A program made the translations under genes and the position numbers. A stretch of DNA of 64,000 bases from Halosolutus gelatinilyticus. Its GTDB lineage: Archaea > Halobacteriota > Halobacteria > Halobacteriales > Natrialbaceae. The stretch's first letter is position 1, and each line of letters starts with the position of its first letter. The notes beneath the pieces were generated by a model that saw nothing but the letters and a program-made list of their open reading frames with translations, made no database searches and was not told the DNA's origin. Shown here piece by piece: positions 26,595 through 35,222 of this stretch. The stretch lies in contig NZ_CP095491.1 of NCBI RefSeq assembly GCF_023028105.1, positions 1,426,001-1,490,000 on the forward strand. The letters run 5' to 3'.

Positions 26595-26792
26595 ATGATC
26601 CGTACAAGCGGCGCCGAGATCGAGCCCTTCCGCGTCGACGTTCTCCGTCCTGACCTCGGGGGATTCAACGAGCGTTCGAATCGAATGAACTGGCCGGACG
26701 AACTGCTCGATGTGGACCGGGGCCGCCCTGCTGCCGCGGAGAAATCCGCCCGCCGAGTCGGCGTGCAGTCGTTCGTCCGCGGGCTGCGATGA
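26595..26792 (+). pseudogene. Remnant of an epoxide-hydrolase N-terminal domain
   Basis: A 65-codon frame that contains IEPFRVDVLRPDLGGFNERS and NRMNWPDELLDVD. This is the characteristic start of the epoxide-hydrolase N-terminal (EHN) domain, which normally reads I-x-PF-x-V-D-V-x3-DL-x2-L-x2-RL-x2-T-R-WPDEL. After WPDELLDV the family pattern is lost, and the alpha/beta-hydrolase core is absent. The stop overlaps the ATG of the next gene (ATGA), so the remnant may still serve as a translated leader. Confidence 0.6.
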
Positions 26793-27904
26793 ACTCGGAA
26801 GTGCTCGATCGACGCGCACTCAACCGCGCGCTGCTGGAACGCCAGTCGCTGCTTCGCCGACGAGTGCTGTCCGCCGACGAGGCGATCGAGCGGCTCGTCG
26901 GGATGCAGGCCCAGGAGCCCGACGACCCGTACGTCGGGCTGTGGAGCAGACTCGAGGGGTTCCACCACGAGGAGCTGTCTACGTTGATCGCCGACCGGGG
27001 GGCCGTCCGCGCGTCGCTGATGCGCGTGACGATCCACCTGGTCACTGCCGACGACTACCTGCAGATCCGACCGGTCGTTCAGTCGGTACTCGAGCGGGGT
27101 GTCTACACCAATACCGCGCGACGGGCGGAGCTCGAGACGGTCGACGTGGACGAGGTGCTGGCGGCCGGCCGGGCGCTGCTCGAGGAGGAACCGCGAACCC
27201 AGGCCGAGGTGCGCGATCTGCTGGAACCCCGGTGGCCGGACGCCGACCCGACGGCGCTGGCGTTCGCAGTCCGGTGTCTGCTTCCGCTGGTGTTCGTTCC
27301 GCCGCGGGGAATCTGGGGTGAAAGCGGGCCGGCCGCGCTAACCACGGTCGAGCGCTGGCTCGGCGAGTCCGTCCCCGCGGCCGACGACGCCCTGCTGGAC
27401 GACCTGCTCCGTCGGTACCTCGCCGCGTTCGGCCCAGCGACCGTCGCCGACGCGCGGACCTGGTCGGGACTGACAGGACTGGGCGACGCCTTCGAGCGGC
27501 TCCGCCCCGACCTGCGGACCTTCGCAGACGAGGACGGCAGGGAACTGTTCGACGTGCCCGACGCGCCGCTTCCCGACCCCAATACCCCTGCGCCGCCGCG
27601 CTTTCTCCCCGAGTTCGACAACGCACTGCTGTCCCACGCCGATCGGACGCGGATCGTTCCCGCCGACCACTGGGAACGGTTCGTCGACCGACGTTTCGGG
27701 GAGGGGAGCGTCCTCGTCGACGGGTATTTCGCCGGATTCTGGAGCGTCGAACGGGATGGCGACGGGGCGACGCTGCTCGTCGAACCGCTCGACCCGCTCG
27801 ACGACGAGACGCGAGCCGCGCTGCTCGAGGAGGGGCGCCGGCTGCTCGCGTTCGTCGCCGACGATCGGGATCCGGAAGCCGTCCGGTTCGTCGCTCCCGA
27901 CTGA
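26789..27904 (+). CDS. Winged-helix DNA-binding protein (HTH_42, YcaQ/AlkX-like)
   Basis: A 371-residue protein of the winged-helix superfamily that includes the DNA glycosylases AlkX/YcaQ and AlkZ. The opening LLERQSLLRRRV and VGMQAQEPDDPYVGLWSRL are family landmarks, as are RASLMRVTIHLVT and a FLPEFDNALLSH block. AlkZ-type enzymes have a Gln-x-Gln or Gln-x-Asp catalytic motif near the MQAQ segment, and MQAQ is present here. DNA-repair activity is plausible but unproven for this subgroup. The gene overlaps the remnant upstream and may be transcribed from its promoter. Confidence 0.87.
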   Translation: MNSEVLDRRALNRALLERQSLLRRRVLSADEAIERLVGMQAQEPDDPYVGLWSRLEGFHHEELSTLIADRGAVRASLMRVTIHLVTADDYLQIRPVVQSVLERGVYTNTARRAELETVDVDEVLAAGRALLEEEPRTQAEVRDLLEPRWPDADPTALAFAVRCLLPLVFVPPRGIWGESGPAALTTVERWLGESVPAADDALLDDLLRRYLAAFGPATVADARTWSGLTGLGDAFERLRPDLRTFADEDGRELFDVPDAPLPDPNTPAPPRFLPEFDNALLSHADRTRIVPADHWERFVDRRFGEGSVLVDGYFAGFWSVERDGDGATLLVEPLDPLDDETRAALLEEGRRLLAFVADDRDPEAVRFVAPD

Positions 27905-27946
27905 ACCGGACGATCGCTCCTCGAGAACGCCTGCGCCGACGCGTTC

Positions 27947-29119
27947 TCAAACGATCAGACGCTCGAGATCGCGAGGATAGTACGTCAGCGTCTCCGTTCC
28001 GTCTTCGGTCACCGCCACGGTATCCGAGTGGCGAAAGCCGCCCAGTCCGGGGACGTAGAACCCCGGTTCGACGGTGAACAGTTCGCCCGGCCGGATCGTG
28101 CCCTCGGAGGCGACGTCGAGAAACGGGCGTTCGTGTCCCTCCAGACCGATGTTGTGGCCGACGTGGTGTTGGGTGTACTCGATGACCCCCTGTTCCTCGT
28201 AGTAGTCGACGACGGCCTCCTCGACCGCGGCGTACTCCACGCCCGGCGCGATCGCGTCGATCGCGATCTCCTGCGATTCCCGCATGATCTCGAAGTACGT
28301 CCGCTGGTCGTCGCTCGCCTCCCCGACGAACATCGTCCGCTCGAGTTCGGTCGTGTAGCCGCCGACGGTCGGTTTGACGATGGTGACGACGTTGTCGCCG
28401 CGTTCGATCCTCGTCGTCTGGTCCATGCTGTGCGGAAGCGCGGTCACGTCGCCCGTCGTGAACAGACACTGCATCGGGTTCGCCCACGAGCGCATCTCGT
28501 ACCGATCGCCGAGCGTATCGAGCATCGTCTTTACGGCCTCGGCCTCGACTTCGGCCCGGACCTCGATGGGGCGACGCCCGACCTCGATCCGCTCTTGCAG
28601 GAGCCGGTGGCCGAGGTTGGCCCAGACGCTCGCCTCCCGAATGAGTTCGATCTCGTGGTCGCTCTTCGTCTCCCGCAGTTCCGTGACGTACGCTTCGACG
28701 CCGACGTCCGCAGCGACGACCGACGAGAGCGCGGGACCGGTGTACCCGTTCCGCGCCGGGCTGCCGTCGGAATCGACCGCGATCGCGCCGTCTGCGATTC
28801 CGAGTCGATCGCACATCTCGGCGACCGACTCCATCGGCTCGTCCTGCGGATACTCGAAGTACGACGTCACGCCGTCGATCAGGAAGTCGTCTCGGGCGGC
28901 GTGCTCTCGTTCCAGGCGAGGGACGACCGCCTCGACTCGCTCGTCGGCGATACCGAGTGCGACCGGCCGTTCCGTCGGCAAGTGGTACATCCCGCTCGCG
29001 TAGTGGATGTTCAGCGAGCCGAACAGAACGAGGCCGTCGTATCCGTCCGCTTCGGCTCGCTCCAGCAGCGCCCGTTTGCGTTCGCGGTATTCTGATTCGG
29101 AGATCGAGAGATCTGTCAT
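27947..29119 (-). CDS. M24-fold hydrolase with a creatinase/ectoine-hydrolase-type site
   Basis: A 390-residue pita-bread protein with a creatinase N-domain (about 1-145) and an M24 catalytic domain. The five metal ligands of the peptidases (Asp, Asp, His, Glu, Glu) are mostly lost: the first Asp position is Val248, the second is Glu258, and the last Glu is Ser365 in RHSDT. His322 (GHNIG) and Glu351 (VEPGFY) remain, with His230 in ALPHS. Loss of the metal site together with retained His/Glu residues is the pattern of metal-free relatives such as creatinase and ectoine hydrolase (DoeA). It is divergent from a sodium/solute symporter, which suggests uptake and breakdown of a small amide or compatible solute. 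Confidence 0.85.
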   Translation of the reverse strand: MTDLSISESEYRERKRALLERAEADGYDGLVLFGSLNIHYASGMYHLPTERPVALGIADERVEAVVPRLEREHAARDDFLIDGVTSYFEYPQDEPMESVAEMCDRLGIADGAIAVDSDGSPARNGYTGPALSSVVAADVGVEAYVTELRETKSDHEIELIREASVWANLGHRLLQERIEVGRRPIEVRAEVEAEAVKTMLDTLGDRYEMRSWANPMQCLFTTGDVTALPHSMDQTTRIERGDNVVTIVKPTVGGYTTELERTMFVGEASDDQRTYFEIMRESQEIAIDAIAPGVEYAAVEEAVVDYYEEQGVIEYTQHHVGHNIGLEGHERPFLDVASEGTIRPGELFTVEPGFYVPGLGGFRHSDTVAVTEDGTETLTYYPRDLERLIV

Positions 29120-29252
29120 CGGATACCAGTAGTTTCGTCGGTATCTTAAAACCGAACCCGATCCCGGTACATTTCGTCAAGTATTTAATGTATTATAGGA
29201 TGAATGAGGCGTTAGAGGTGCATTTATCACACACGTCTTCAATTCCCATAGT

Positions 29253-30662
29253 ATGGCAGTTCAGAGCGACGCGACACTGCTGTACATCGTCGCCGGGTAT
29301 CTCGTTGTAATGCTCGGCGTCGGCGTCTGGGCGTACGGAAAGACGAAGACCGCGGAAGACTTCATGGTCGCCGGCCGAAGCCTCGGCGCGGCTATCATCG
29401 CCGGAACGCTGCTGGCGACGTGGATGGGGTCCGGAACGGTGACCGGCGGCGCGAACTCGATCGCGTACGACAACGGGCTGTGGCCCGCGATCCTCTTCGG
29501 GACGGCGTCTCTCGTCGGTATCACCGCCCTCAAGGTGCTCGCCCCGCGTATCAGGGAGTTCAACAAGCTGACGATCCCCGAAATGATCGAGGAGGAGCTG
29601 GGTCGGGAGGGGCGAATTATCAGTTTGCTCGTGATCGCGTTCGCGTACGTGGGAATCGTCTCCTACCAGTTCATCGGGCTCGGCTTCGTGCTGAACGTCA
29701 CGACCGGAATCTCGGTCACGCAGGGGACGATAATCGGGACGGGAATCATTATCGCACTCGCGGCGATGGGCGGACTCATGTCGGTCGCCTACACGGACGC
29801 GATCAGTGCCTTCCTGATGCTCCTGGGTCTCGTGATCGCAGTTCCGTTCGTGGTCCTCGAGGCCGGGGGCTGGTCGGGGATCACCGCGAACGTCCCCGCG
29901 ACCCACCTCGACGCGCTCGGTAACCTCTCTCTCTTCGAGTTCTTCGGGCTCTGGGCACCCCCGTTGTTGTTGATCCTCGCCGACCAAAACATGTACCAGC
30001 GTATCATCGCCGGCGAAACGGATGAGGGGACGAACGCCGGACTCATCGCCTGGTTCGTCGGCGCCGTCGCGACGATGACGCTCGTCCCGGTGATCGCGTT
30101 CGCCTCGCGGGCGATGTTCCCCGAACTCGACCCGGGGATGGCGCTGATCGCGACGACCACCGTGCTCCCGACGTGGGTCGGGGGCATCCTGCTGGCCGCC
30201 GCCGCGGCGTTCATCATCACGACCGGGAGCTCGTACCTGTTGTCGGCCTGTACGAACCTCTCGCAGGACCTCTACAAGGGGTTCGTCAATCCAGACGCGC
30301 CCGACGAGCGAGTGTTCTGGTTGACGCGGATCTTCGTCGTCGTTCTCGGCATCTTCGCGTTCGTTCTCGGACAGTACTTCCCGACCATCCTCGAGGTTCA
30401 GATGTACTCGTACACGGCATACGGCGCCGCGATCACGCCGCCGCTGCTGGCGATCTTTCTGATGCGAAATCGACTGACCAAGATCGGCGGCCTTACCGGG
30501 ATGGTCGCCGGCGCCGTGCTCGCGATCAGCTGGGACACGGTTCTCGGGAGCCCGTACGGACTGGACGCGGTGATCGTCGCGGCGCCGGTCGCGTGCGCGC
30601 TCATCGTTCTCGTCAGCTACCTCACGAGCACGTCGGCGTCACCGTCGCCGGCCCGAGCCTGA
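29253..30662 (+). CDS. Sodium:solute symporter (SSS family)
   Basis: A 469-residue protein with about 13 transmembrane helices, in the SSS (SLC5-like) class. Conserved blocks are AGRSLGAAIIAGTLLATWMG near the start, GGLMSVAYTDAISAFLML, and LLSACTNLSQDLYKGFV near helix 9-10. It imports a small organic solute with sodium. Divergent pairing with the M24 hydrolase suggests that the enzyme processes the imported substrate. The 133-bp gap between them holds an imperfect dyad around TCGGTATCTTAAAACCGA at the hydrolase TATA. Confidence 0.93.
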   Translation: MAVQSDATLLYIVAGYLVVMLGVGVWAYGKTKTAEDFMVAGRSLGAAIIAGTLLATWMGSGTVTGGANSIAYDNGLWPAILFGTASLVGITALKVLAPRIREFNKLTIPEMIEEELGREGRIISLLVIAFAYVGIVSYQFIGLGFVLNVTTGISVTQGTIIGTGIIIALAAMGGLMSVAYTDAISAFLMLLGLVIAVPFVVLEAGGWSGITANVPATHLDALGNLSLFEFFGLWAPPLLLILADQNMYQRIIAGETDEGTNAGLIAWFVGAVATMTLVPVIAFASRAMFPELDPGMALIATTTVLPTWVGGILLAAAAAFIITTGSSYLLSACTNLSQDLYKGFVNPDAPDERVFWLTRIFVVVLGIFAFVLGQYFPTILEVQMYSYTAYGAAITPPLLAIFLMRNRLTKIGGLTGMVAGAVLAISWDTVLGSPYGLDAVIVAAPVACALIVLVSYLTSTSASPSPARA

Positions 30663-30726
30663 TCGGTCACCCGTCGCGCCGAACTCGCACTGTAATCGTT
30701 TTCACCTCGGTGCGCGTCTGCACGTC

Positions 30727-31035
30727 ATGATCGGACGAATCTGGCACGGAACGACGCCTGCGGAAAAAGCGGATTCGTACCTGGAATTCTTGAACGATCG
30801 GGCAGTTCCGGATTACGAGTCGATCGACGGGAACCTCGGAGTCTACCTGTTTCGCCGCCTCGACGGCGACGAAGCGCACTTCCTCACGCTCACGTTCTGG
30901 GAATCGGAGGCGGCGATTCGAGCATTCGCCGGGGACCCCATCGACGCGGCGAAGTACTATCCGGAAGACGACGAGTACCTGGTCGCCTTCGAACCGACGG
31001 TCACGCACTACGAGGTGTATCCGTCGAGGGAGTAG
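30727..31035 (+). CDS. ABM-fold monooxygenase-like protein
   Basis: A 102-residue single ferredoxin-like domain of the antibiotic-biosynthesis-monooxygenase or stress-response dimeric barrel type. The pattern IGRIWHGTTPAEKADSYLEF, YLFRRLDGDEAHFLTLTFWES and AKYYPEDDEYLVAFEPTVTHYEV (shortened here to AKYYPEDDEY) is typical. Members oxidise aromatic substrates or act as heme-degrading or stress proteins; the role here is unknown. The gene follows the symporter after 64 bp, with its own TATA-like sequence. Confidence 0.85.
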   Translation: MIGRIWHGTTPAEKADSYLEFLNDRAVPDYESIDGNLGVYLFRRLDGDEAHFLTLTFWESEAAIRAFAGDPIDAAKYYPEDDEYLVAFEPTVTHYEVYPSRE

Positions 31036-31147
31036 CGATCGCATCGTACGCCCGAACGATCGGACGGTATACGCGGATCGGCGTCTCGGCGACGCTACTC
31101 GCTCGCGCCGACGACTCGCCGGCGCGACGGCGATCGGTCGCTGGTCG

Positions 31148-31570
31148 TTAGGCAGCCGACTTTCGAAGTCGATCCCAGTTTCGGTACCCCTCGACGAGCA
31201 GGTAGGCGACGACGAGCGCGATCGCGAGCGCGCCGTCCGTCGCGGCGACCGCCGGTCCGTCGACCGCGTCGGTGCCGAACCCGGCGAGGTAGACGGCGAG
31301 TGCGGCCTTGTGGAAGATCACCAGCTCCCAAACGCCCGGATACTGGTCGGGTCGGTAGGCCAGCAGCAGGAACAGTCCGGCGAAGACGAGGAAGCCGAAC
31401 AGGCGCCAACTCTCGACGACGACGGTTTCGGGACTCGCGGCGCGGACGGTCGGAATCGCCGCGACGAAGGCGTACAGCGCGCCAAGCGCGGCGAGCACCA
31501 GAATTCCGGTTGCCGCGCTCCGTCGCCATCGCGGAATCGCTTCCATCCTGCTTGTTGCGCGGGCAGTCAT
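31148..31570 (-). CDS. Four-helix membrane protein
   Basis: A 140-residue protein with four hydrophobic segments (about 18-40, 55-75, 85-100 and 112-130). It carries the short motif LLLAYRPDQYPGVWELVIFHK between the second and third (abbreviated LAYRPDQYPGVWEL). No characterised domain is recognised. ATG 31570 was chosen because upstream codons are atypical and a TATA-like ttttaa lies about 25-30 bp ahead. Confidence 0.7.
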   Translation of the reverse strand: MTARATSRMEAIPRWRRSAATGILVLAALGALYAFVAAIPTVRAASPETVVVESWRLFGFLVFAGLFLLLAYRPDQYPGVWELVIFHKAALAVYLAGFGTDAVDGPAVAATDGALAIALVVAYLLVEGYRNWDRLRKSAA

Positions 31571-31908
31571 AGGGACACTACACTTCGGCGTTAAAAGCTC
31601 GTTTCGGCGGCTGGCACGTCTCTCCGGCCAAGGCGTTTCGTCGGACTCGCCGCTCTCCGAAGGCGTCGCGTGAGACGCTCGCGAGATCGCGCGGGAAATC
31701 GATCCGAGCCGCTCCGTTGAACGCGTTTCGTCTGACGTGACGCGAACGTAACGCTGACACACGTCGACCGCGGCGTGCTCTCGCCGTTTGCGTAGTACTC
31801 GAACGGGTCAGTTGGTACCGTTGCCGACGGTCCGTTCGGCAGCGATCGTTATGCCGTTGCCGGGCGAATTACGCTCGCCGATCGGGACCGCACCGATCGA
31901 GAGGACTC
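31571..31908. other. Divergent promoter gap, no gene seen
   Basis: 338 bp between the four-helix membrane protein and the YdeI-like gene. It contains the minus-strand TATA near 31591-31597. No frame with haloarchaeal codon usage was found. Confidence 0.35.
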
Positions 31909-32493
31909 ATGGAACCGATATTCTTCACCTCGCGAACCGAGTTTCGCACCTGGCTCGAGGAGAATCACGACGCGGCCGAGGAGCTGTGGGTCGGCTACTA
32001 CAAGACGGACGCCGACGAGACCGGCATCGACTACGGAGAGTCGGTCGAGGAGGCGATCTGCTTCGGCTGGATCGACGGCCTCATTAACGCGATCGACGAC
32101 GAGACGTACAAGCGACGGTTCACCCCGAGAAAACCGGACAGCAAGTGGTCGAAGGCGAACACGGAGCGCGTCGAAGCGATGATCGATGCGGGGAAGATGA
32201 CGCCAGCCGGGATGGCGTCGGTGGACGCGGCGAAGGCGTCGGGGGCGTGGAAGGACGCGTACCGGGTGGGTGAGGATCACGAGATCCCTCCGGCGCTCCA
32301 GCGCGCCCTGAAGCGGAACGAAACGGCGTGGGAGAACTTCCGGGCGTTCTCGAACACGGACCAGCACGCGTACATTACGCTGGTCGACGACGCGAAGACG
32401 ACCGAAACCAGGGAGAAGCGGATCGATCGGATCGTGGATCTGGCGGCGCAGAACCTCCGGCCGTACGACGAGAACAACAAGCGACGGCTGTGA
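31909..32493 (+). CDS. YdeI/OmpD-associated family protein
   Basis: A 194-residue cytoplasmic protein of the YdeI/OmdA family, sometimes called bacteriocin-protection proteins. Family blocks: ELWVGYYKTDADETGIDYGES, EEAICFGWIDGLIN, RRFTPRKPDSKWSKAN, and a C-terminal YdeI helix set around FRAFSNTDQHAYITLVDDAK. The name is historical; the biochemical role is unknown. It has its own promoter region. Confidence 0.9.
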   Translation: MEPIFFTSRTEFRTWLEENHDAAEELWVGYYKTDADETGIDYGESVEEAICFGWIDGLINAIDDETYKRRFTPRKPDSKWSKANTERVEAMIDAGKMTPAGMASVDAAKASGAWKDAYRVGEDHEIPPALQRALKRNETAWENFRAFSNTDQHAYITLVDDAKTTETREKRIDRIVDLAAQNLRPYDENNKRRL

Positions 32494-32552
32494 GAGCGAT
32501 CCGCTATCGGGAGGATTTGACTCGAAATATCGACCCCTCTCGGACGTGGCGA

Positions 32553-33329
32553 CTAGAGTTCCGGCGTCTCCTCGATCCGGGGCACGCCGTCGACGGTGAT
32601 CGTCTCGCCGACGACGTGCGACGAGGCGGGACTCGCGAGGAAGCGCGCAACGTCGGCGATCTCCTCCGGGAGGGCGATCGAGCGATCGACCGCGTCCCGA
32701 TCGAGGTCCGCCGCGGAGACGCCCAGGTAGGCTTCGATCGCCGGGGTGGCGACGAACCCCGGCGCGATGCAGTTGACCCGAACGCCGTCGCTCGCCCACT
32801 CGTAGGCGAGCGTCGTCGTGAGGTCGATCACGGCGGCCTTCGCGGCGCCGTAGTGGCTCAGCGACGGCGTTCCCCGCCGGCCCGCGGCGCTCGAGAGCCC
32901 GAGGTTGATCACCGTTCCGCCGCCGCCGTCCTTGAGGTGCTCGCCGGCGGCCTGCGTACAGCGATACGTGCCGTGAAGGTTGACGTCGACGACCGTCTTC
33001 CACTCCGCCTCCGAGATCTCGTCGAAGGCGGTCGGGAACCTCGCGCCAGCGTTGTTTATCAGCGCGTCGATCGAGCCGAACGCTTCGACCGCCGCCGCGA
33101 CGAGATCGTCGACGGCCTCGCGGTCCGTCACGTCGCACTCGACGGCGAGCGCGCTGCCGCCCGAGTCCTCGATCCGCTCGGCGACGGCGTCGACGTTCCG
33201 CTGTTCGCGCGAACAAATGACGACGTTCGCTCCGTCGGCGGCGAACCGGGTCGCGATCACCTCGCCGATTCCGCTCGACGCCCCCGTGACGATCGCGGTG
33301 GTTCCCTCGACGCCGAATCGTCCGCTCAT
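32553..33329 (-). CDS. SDR-family oxidoreductase
   Basis: A 258-residue classical short-chain dehydrogenase. TGASSGIGE (residues 15-23) is the cofactor loop, NNAG follows, and the catalytic Ser (LGLSSAAG), Tyr and Lys (HYGAAKAA) are present. The Arg in CSREQ after the second strand favours NADP(H). The substrate is unknown. It is divergent from a bat-type HTH regulator, with the palindrome at 33456-33469 between them. Confidence 0.93.
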   Translation of the reverse strand: MSGRFGVEGTTAIVTGASSGIGEVIATRFAADGANVVICSREQRNVDAVAERIEDSGGSALAVECDVTDREAVDDLVAAAVEAFGSIDALINNAGARFPTAFDEISEAEWKTVVDVNLHGTYRCTQAAGEHLKDGGGGTVINLGLSSAAGRRGTPSLSHYGAAKAAVIDLTTTLAYEWASDGVRVNCIAPGFVATPAIEAYLGVSAADLDRDAVDRSIALPEEIADVARFLASPASSHVVGETITVDGVPRIEETPEL

Positions 33330-33455
33330 TCGGCCCCCTCCGTCTCCGGTCGCACGGGTACGATAAATCGAGCGGGCCTCACGGTCTCGCGCAGTTCGTG
33401 TTTCGGTTTCATCGTCTGCGGTCGTCGTAGTCCCGCGATCGGCCTAACGGTACGC

Positions 33456-33469
33456 GGAAACCGGTTTCC
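33456..33469 (+). promoter_or_regulatory. Palindrome GGAAACCGGTTTCC upstream of the HTH gene
   Basis: A perfect 14-bp palindrome immediately before a TATA-like sequence (tgtttaagc, 33471-33479) that serves the regulator start at 33502, in the gap shared with the SDR gene. Confidence 0.5.
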
Positions 33470-33501
33470 ATGTTTAAGCCGCTACGCGGTCGACGTCGTA
33501 T

Positions 33502-34137
33502 ATGCCTCGCGCGCGCCTGAAGCTCGACGCTACGGCGGCGGACGACTGGTTGGCCGATCTCTCGACGACGCTTCCGGAGACCACGATCACTGTCCTGGCG
33601 ACTATTCCGACGGAGAGGAGTCTGCTCGGGATCGTCGAAGTCCGGACGGCGGACGGCGAGACGTTCGTTCGCGCCGTCGAAGATGCACCGCAGGTGCGCT
33701 CCTGCGACGTGTTCCACGCCGACGATCAGGTGATCGTGCTCCAGTTCAGAAGCGAGATGACGGAGTCGTACGACGTCCTTCTCGCGTCGGGAACCGTCCC
33801 GCAGTACCCCGTCACCCTTCGAGACGGGTGGTTCTCCGCGCGATTGGAGGCCTCGCAGGAACGGCTGGCGGCGTACTTCGAGACGCTGTCGGAGCTCGGT
33901 ATCCCGTACGAGATCGTGTCGTTGACGCACTCGCACGACTCGAGCGGACTGCTCACCGATCGCCAGCGGCAGGTCGTTACCGAAGCGGTTGCACGTGGGT
34001 ACTACGCCACCCCACAGCGGTGTACGCTCGCCGAACTGGCCGAGGCGTTCGACGTCGGCAAATCGGCGGTGAGCAAACTCCTCCGGCGGGCCGAGGGACG
34101 CATCGTCACCGAATTCGTCTCCGAAGCGGCTCCGTAG
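33502..34137 (+). CDS. Bat-type HTH transcriptional regulator
   Basis: A 211-residue regulator. The N-terminal 150 residues form the haloarchaeal sensor module (VRTADGETFVRAVEDAPQVRSC), and the C-terminal HTH_10 domain runs from LTDRQRQVVTEAVARGYY to the end. It is a close paralog of the regulator at 38864, sharing the PQYPVTLRDGWFS-type strand and the LTDRQ start of the HTH. The target is probably the divergent SDR gene. The start at ATG 33502 lies about 25 bp from its TATA, so the message is likely leaderless. Confidence 0.92.
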   Translation: MPRARLKLDATAADDWLADLSTTLPETTITVLATIPTERSLLGIVEVRTADGETFVRAVEDAPQVRSCDVFHADDQVIVLQFRSEMTESYDVLLASGTVPQYPVTLRDGWFSARLEASQERLAAYFETLSELGIPYEIVSLTHSHDSSGLLTDRQRQVVTEAVARGYYATPQRCTLAELAEAFDVGKSAVSKLLRRAEGRIVTEFVSEAAP

Positions 34138-34379
34138 TTCGAGCGTCCTCGCTGCACTGGACTCGAGCCGTTGCGCGAGCGGGGAGCGTCGATCACCAGC
34201 GTCGCGACTGCGAGCTGCGTCGGCGGTGATTCCGTGGTGTGAGGATTCGTTCAGACGGGGCGGGCCGACGCTAGTAACGTACTGTGACGAGTCGAGTGCA
34301 ACTATCTCAGCAAAACAGGACATCGTCCGAAACGAGCGTAGTTGTTGATGAGGGCGCGCAGTGGCACGCGTCGGTGGTT

Positions 34380-35222
34380 TCAGAGATCAGTACGCCGAAA
34401 TCGCAGGTACGACAGGCCGATCGGGACGGCGAGCCAGAACGCGAGGATTACGAATCCGAACCACTCTTCGAGGTAGAACGGCGGATTCGCGAGAACCGAA
34501 GTCGGACCGCCTCTCATGTCCAGTAATGCCGCTACAGCGCCCTGGTACGCAATCGCGGGATTGAGGTACTGGAGGAACAGGTACCATTCGGCCGATTGTA
34601 CCGTCGATGACTCGACGAACGATAGTTCACCGGCGAAGTGCGCAACCACCGTAAGGAACCCATCCCAGAGGAACAAGAAAATCAGGACTAGGGTTATCGC
34701 CCCTGCTGTGGCGACCGTCGACGAACGGACCGCCGACGAGAATGCGATGGCGATCGAGACGAACACCACGCCAAGCACGATCGCCACGCTCATGAGGGCG
34801 ACGTAGTCGCCGAGGCGGAAGGTGCCGTGGAGCGTAAAGAGCGCGACTCCGCCGACGGCGAACCCAGAAATAACTGCCACTATCATAATTCCCGATAATC
34901 CGGCCAGCTTGCCCAAGACGACGTCTCGCCGGGTGTGTGGGAGTCCGAGGAGGAACTTGAGGCTCCCCAATTCGCGCTCGCCGCTAATCGATTTGTATCC
35001 GAGCATCGTCCCGATGATAGGTAATGCGATGTACGTCGGAACGAACAGTGAGAGAATGACCGTTTTTGTCCGCGGATCGTCACTGCCCCCGAGCGGTGCG
35101 ATCTCGGTAAAGAAGTACGCCGCGCCGGCCATCAGTAGCCCGAAAAGGGGAACGAGCACGAGCAGGGACCGCGACCGAATGCCGTCCTTGAATTCCTTCT
35201 TCGCGATGGTGAGAGCGCTCAT
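34380..35222 (-). CDS. ABC-2 family permease
   Basis: A 280-residue membrane protein with six helices and the coupling region SGERELGSLKFLLGLPHTRRDV, shortened here to ELGSLKFLLGLPHTRRD. The second cytoplasmic loop and the SSAVRSSTVATAG segment are typical of this export permease class (NosY/ABC2_membrane_5-like). Its ATG overlaps the stop of the ATPase gene (ATGA). The final helix ends in a short RRTDL tail. Substrate unknown. Confidence 0.9.
   Translation of the reverse strand: MSALTIAKKEFKDGIRSRSLLVLVPLFGLLMAGAAYFFTEIAPLGGSDDPRTKTVILSLFVPTYIALPIIGTMLGYKSISGERELGSLKFLLGLPHTRRDVVLGKLAGLSGIMIVAVISGFAVGGVALFTLHGTFRLGDYVALMSVAIVLGVVFVSIAIAFSSAVRSSTVATAGAITLVLIFLFLWDGFLTVVAHFAGELSFVESSTVQSAEWYLFLQYLNPAIAYQGAVAALLDMRGGPTSVLANPPFYLEEWFGFVILAFWLAVPIGLSYLRFRRTDL

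Noticed and set aside
27042-29180. 712-codon minus-strand open frame
   Set aside because: It is Arg-rich, has no domain, and overlaps the winged-helix and M24 genes in other frames. Long antisense frames are expected at this GC content.
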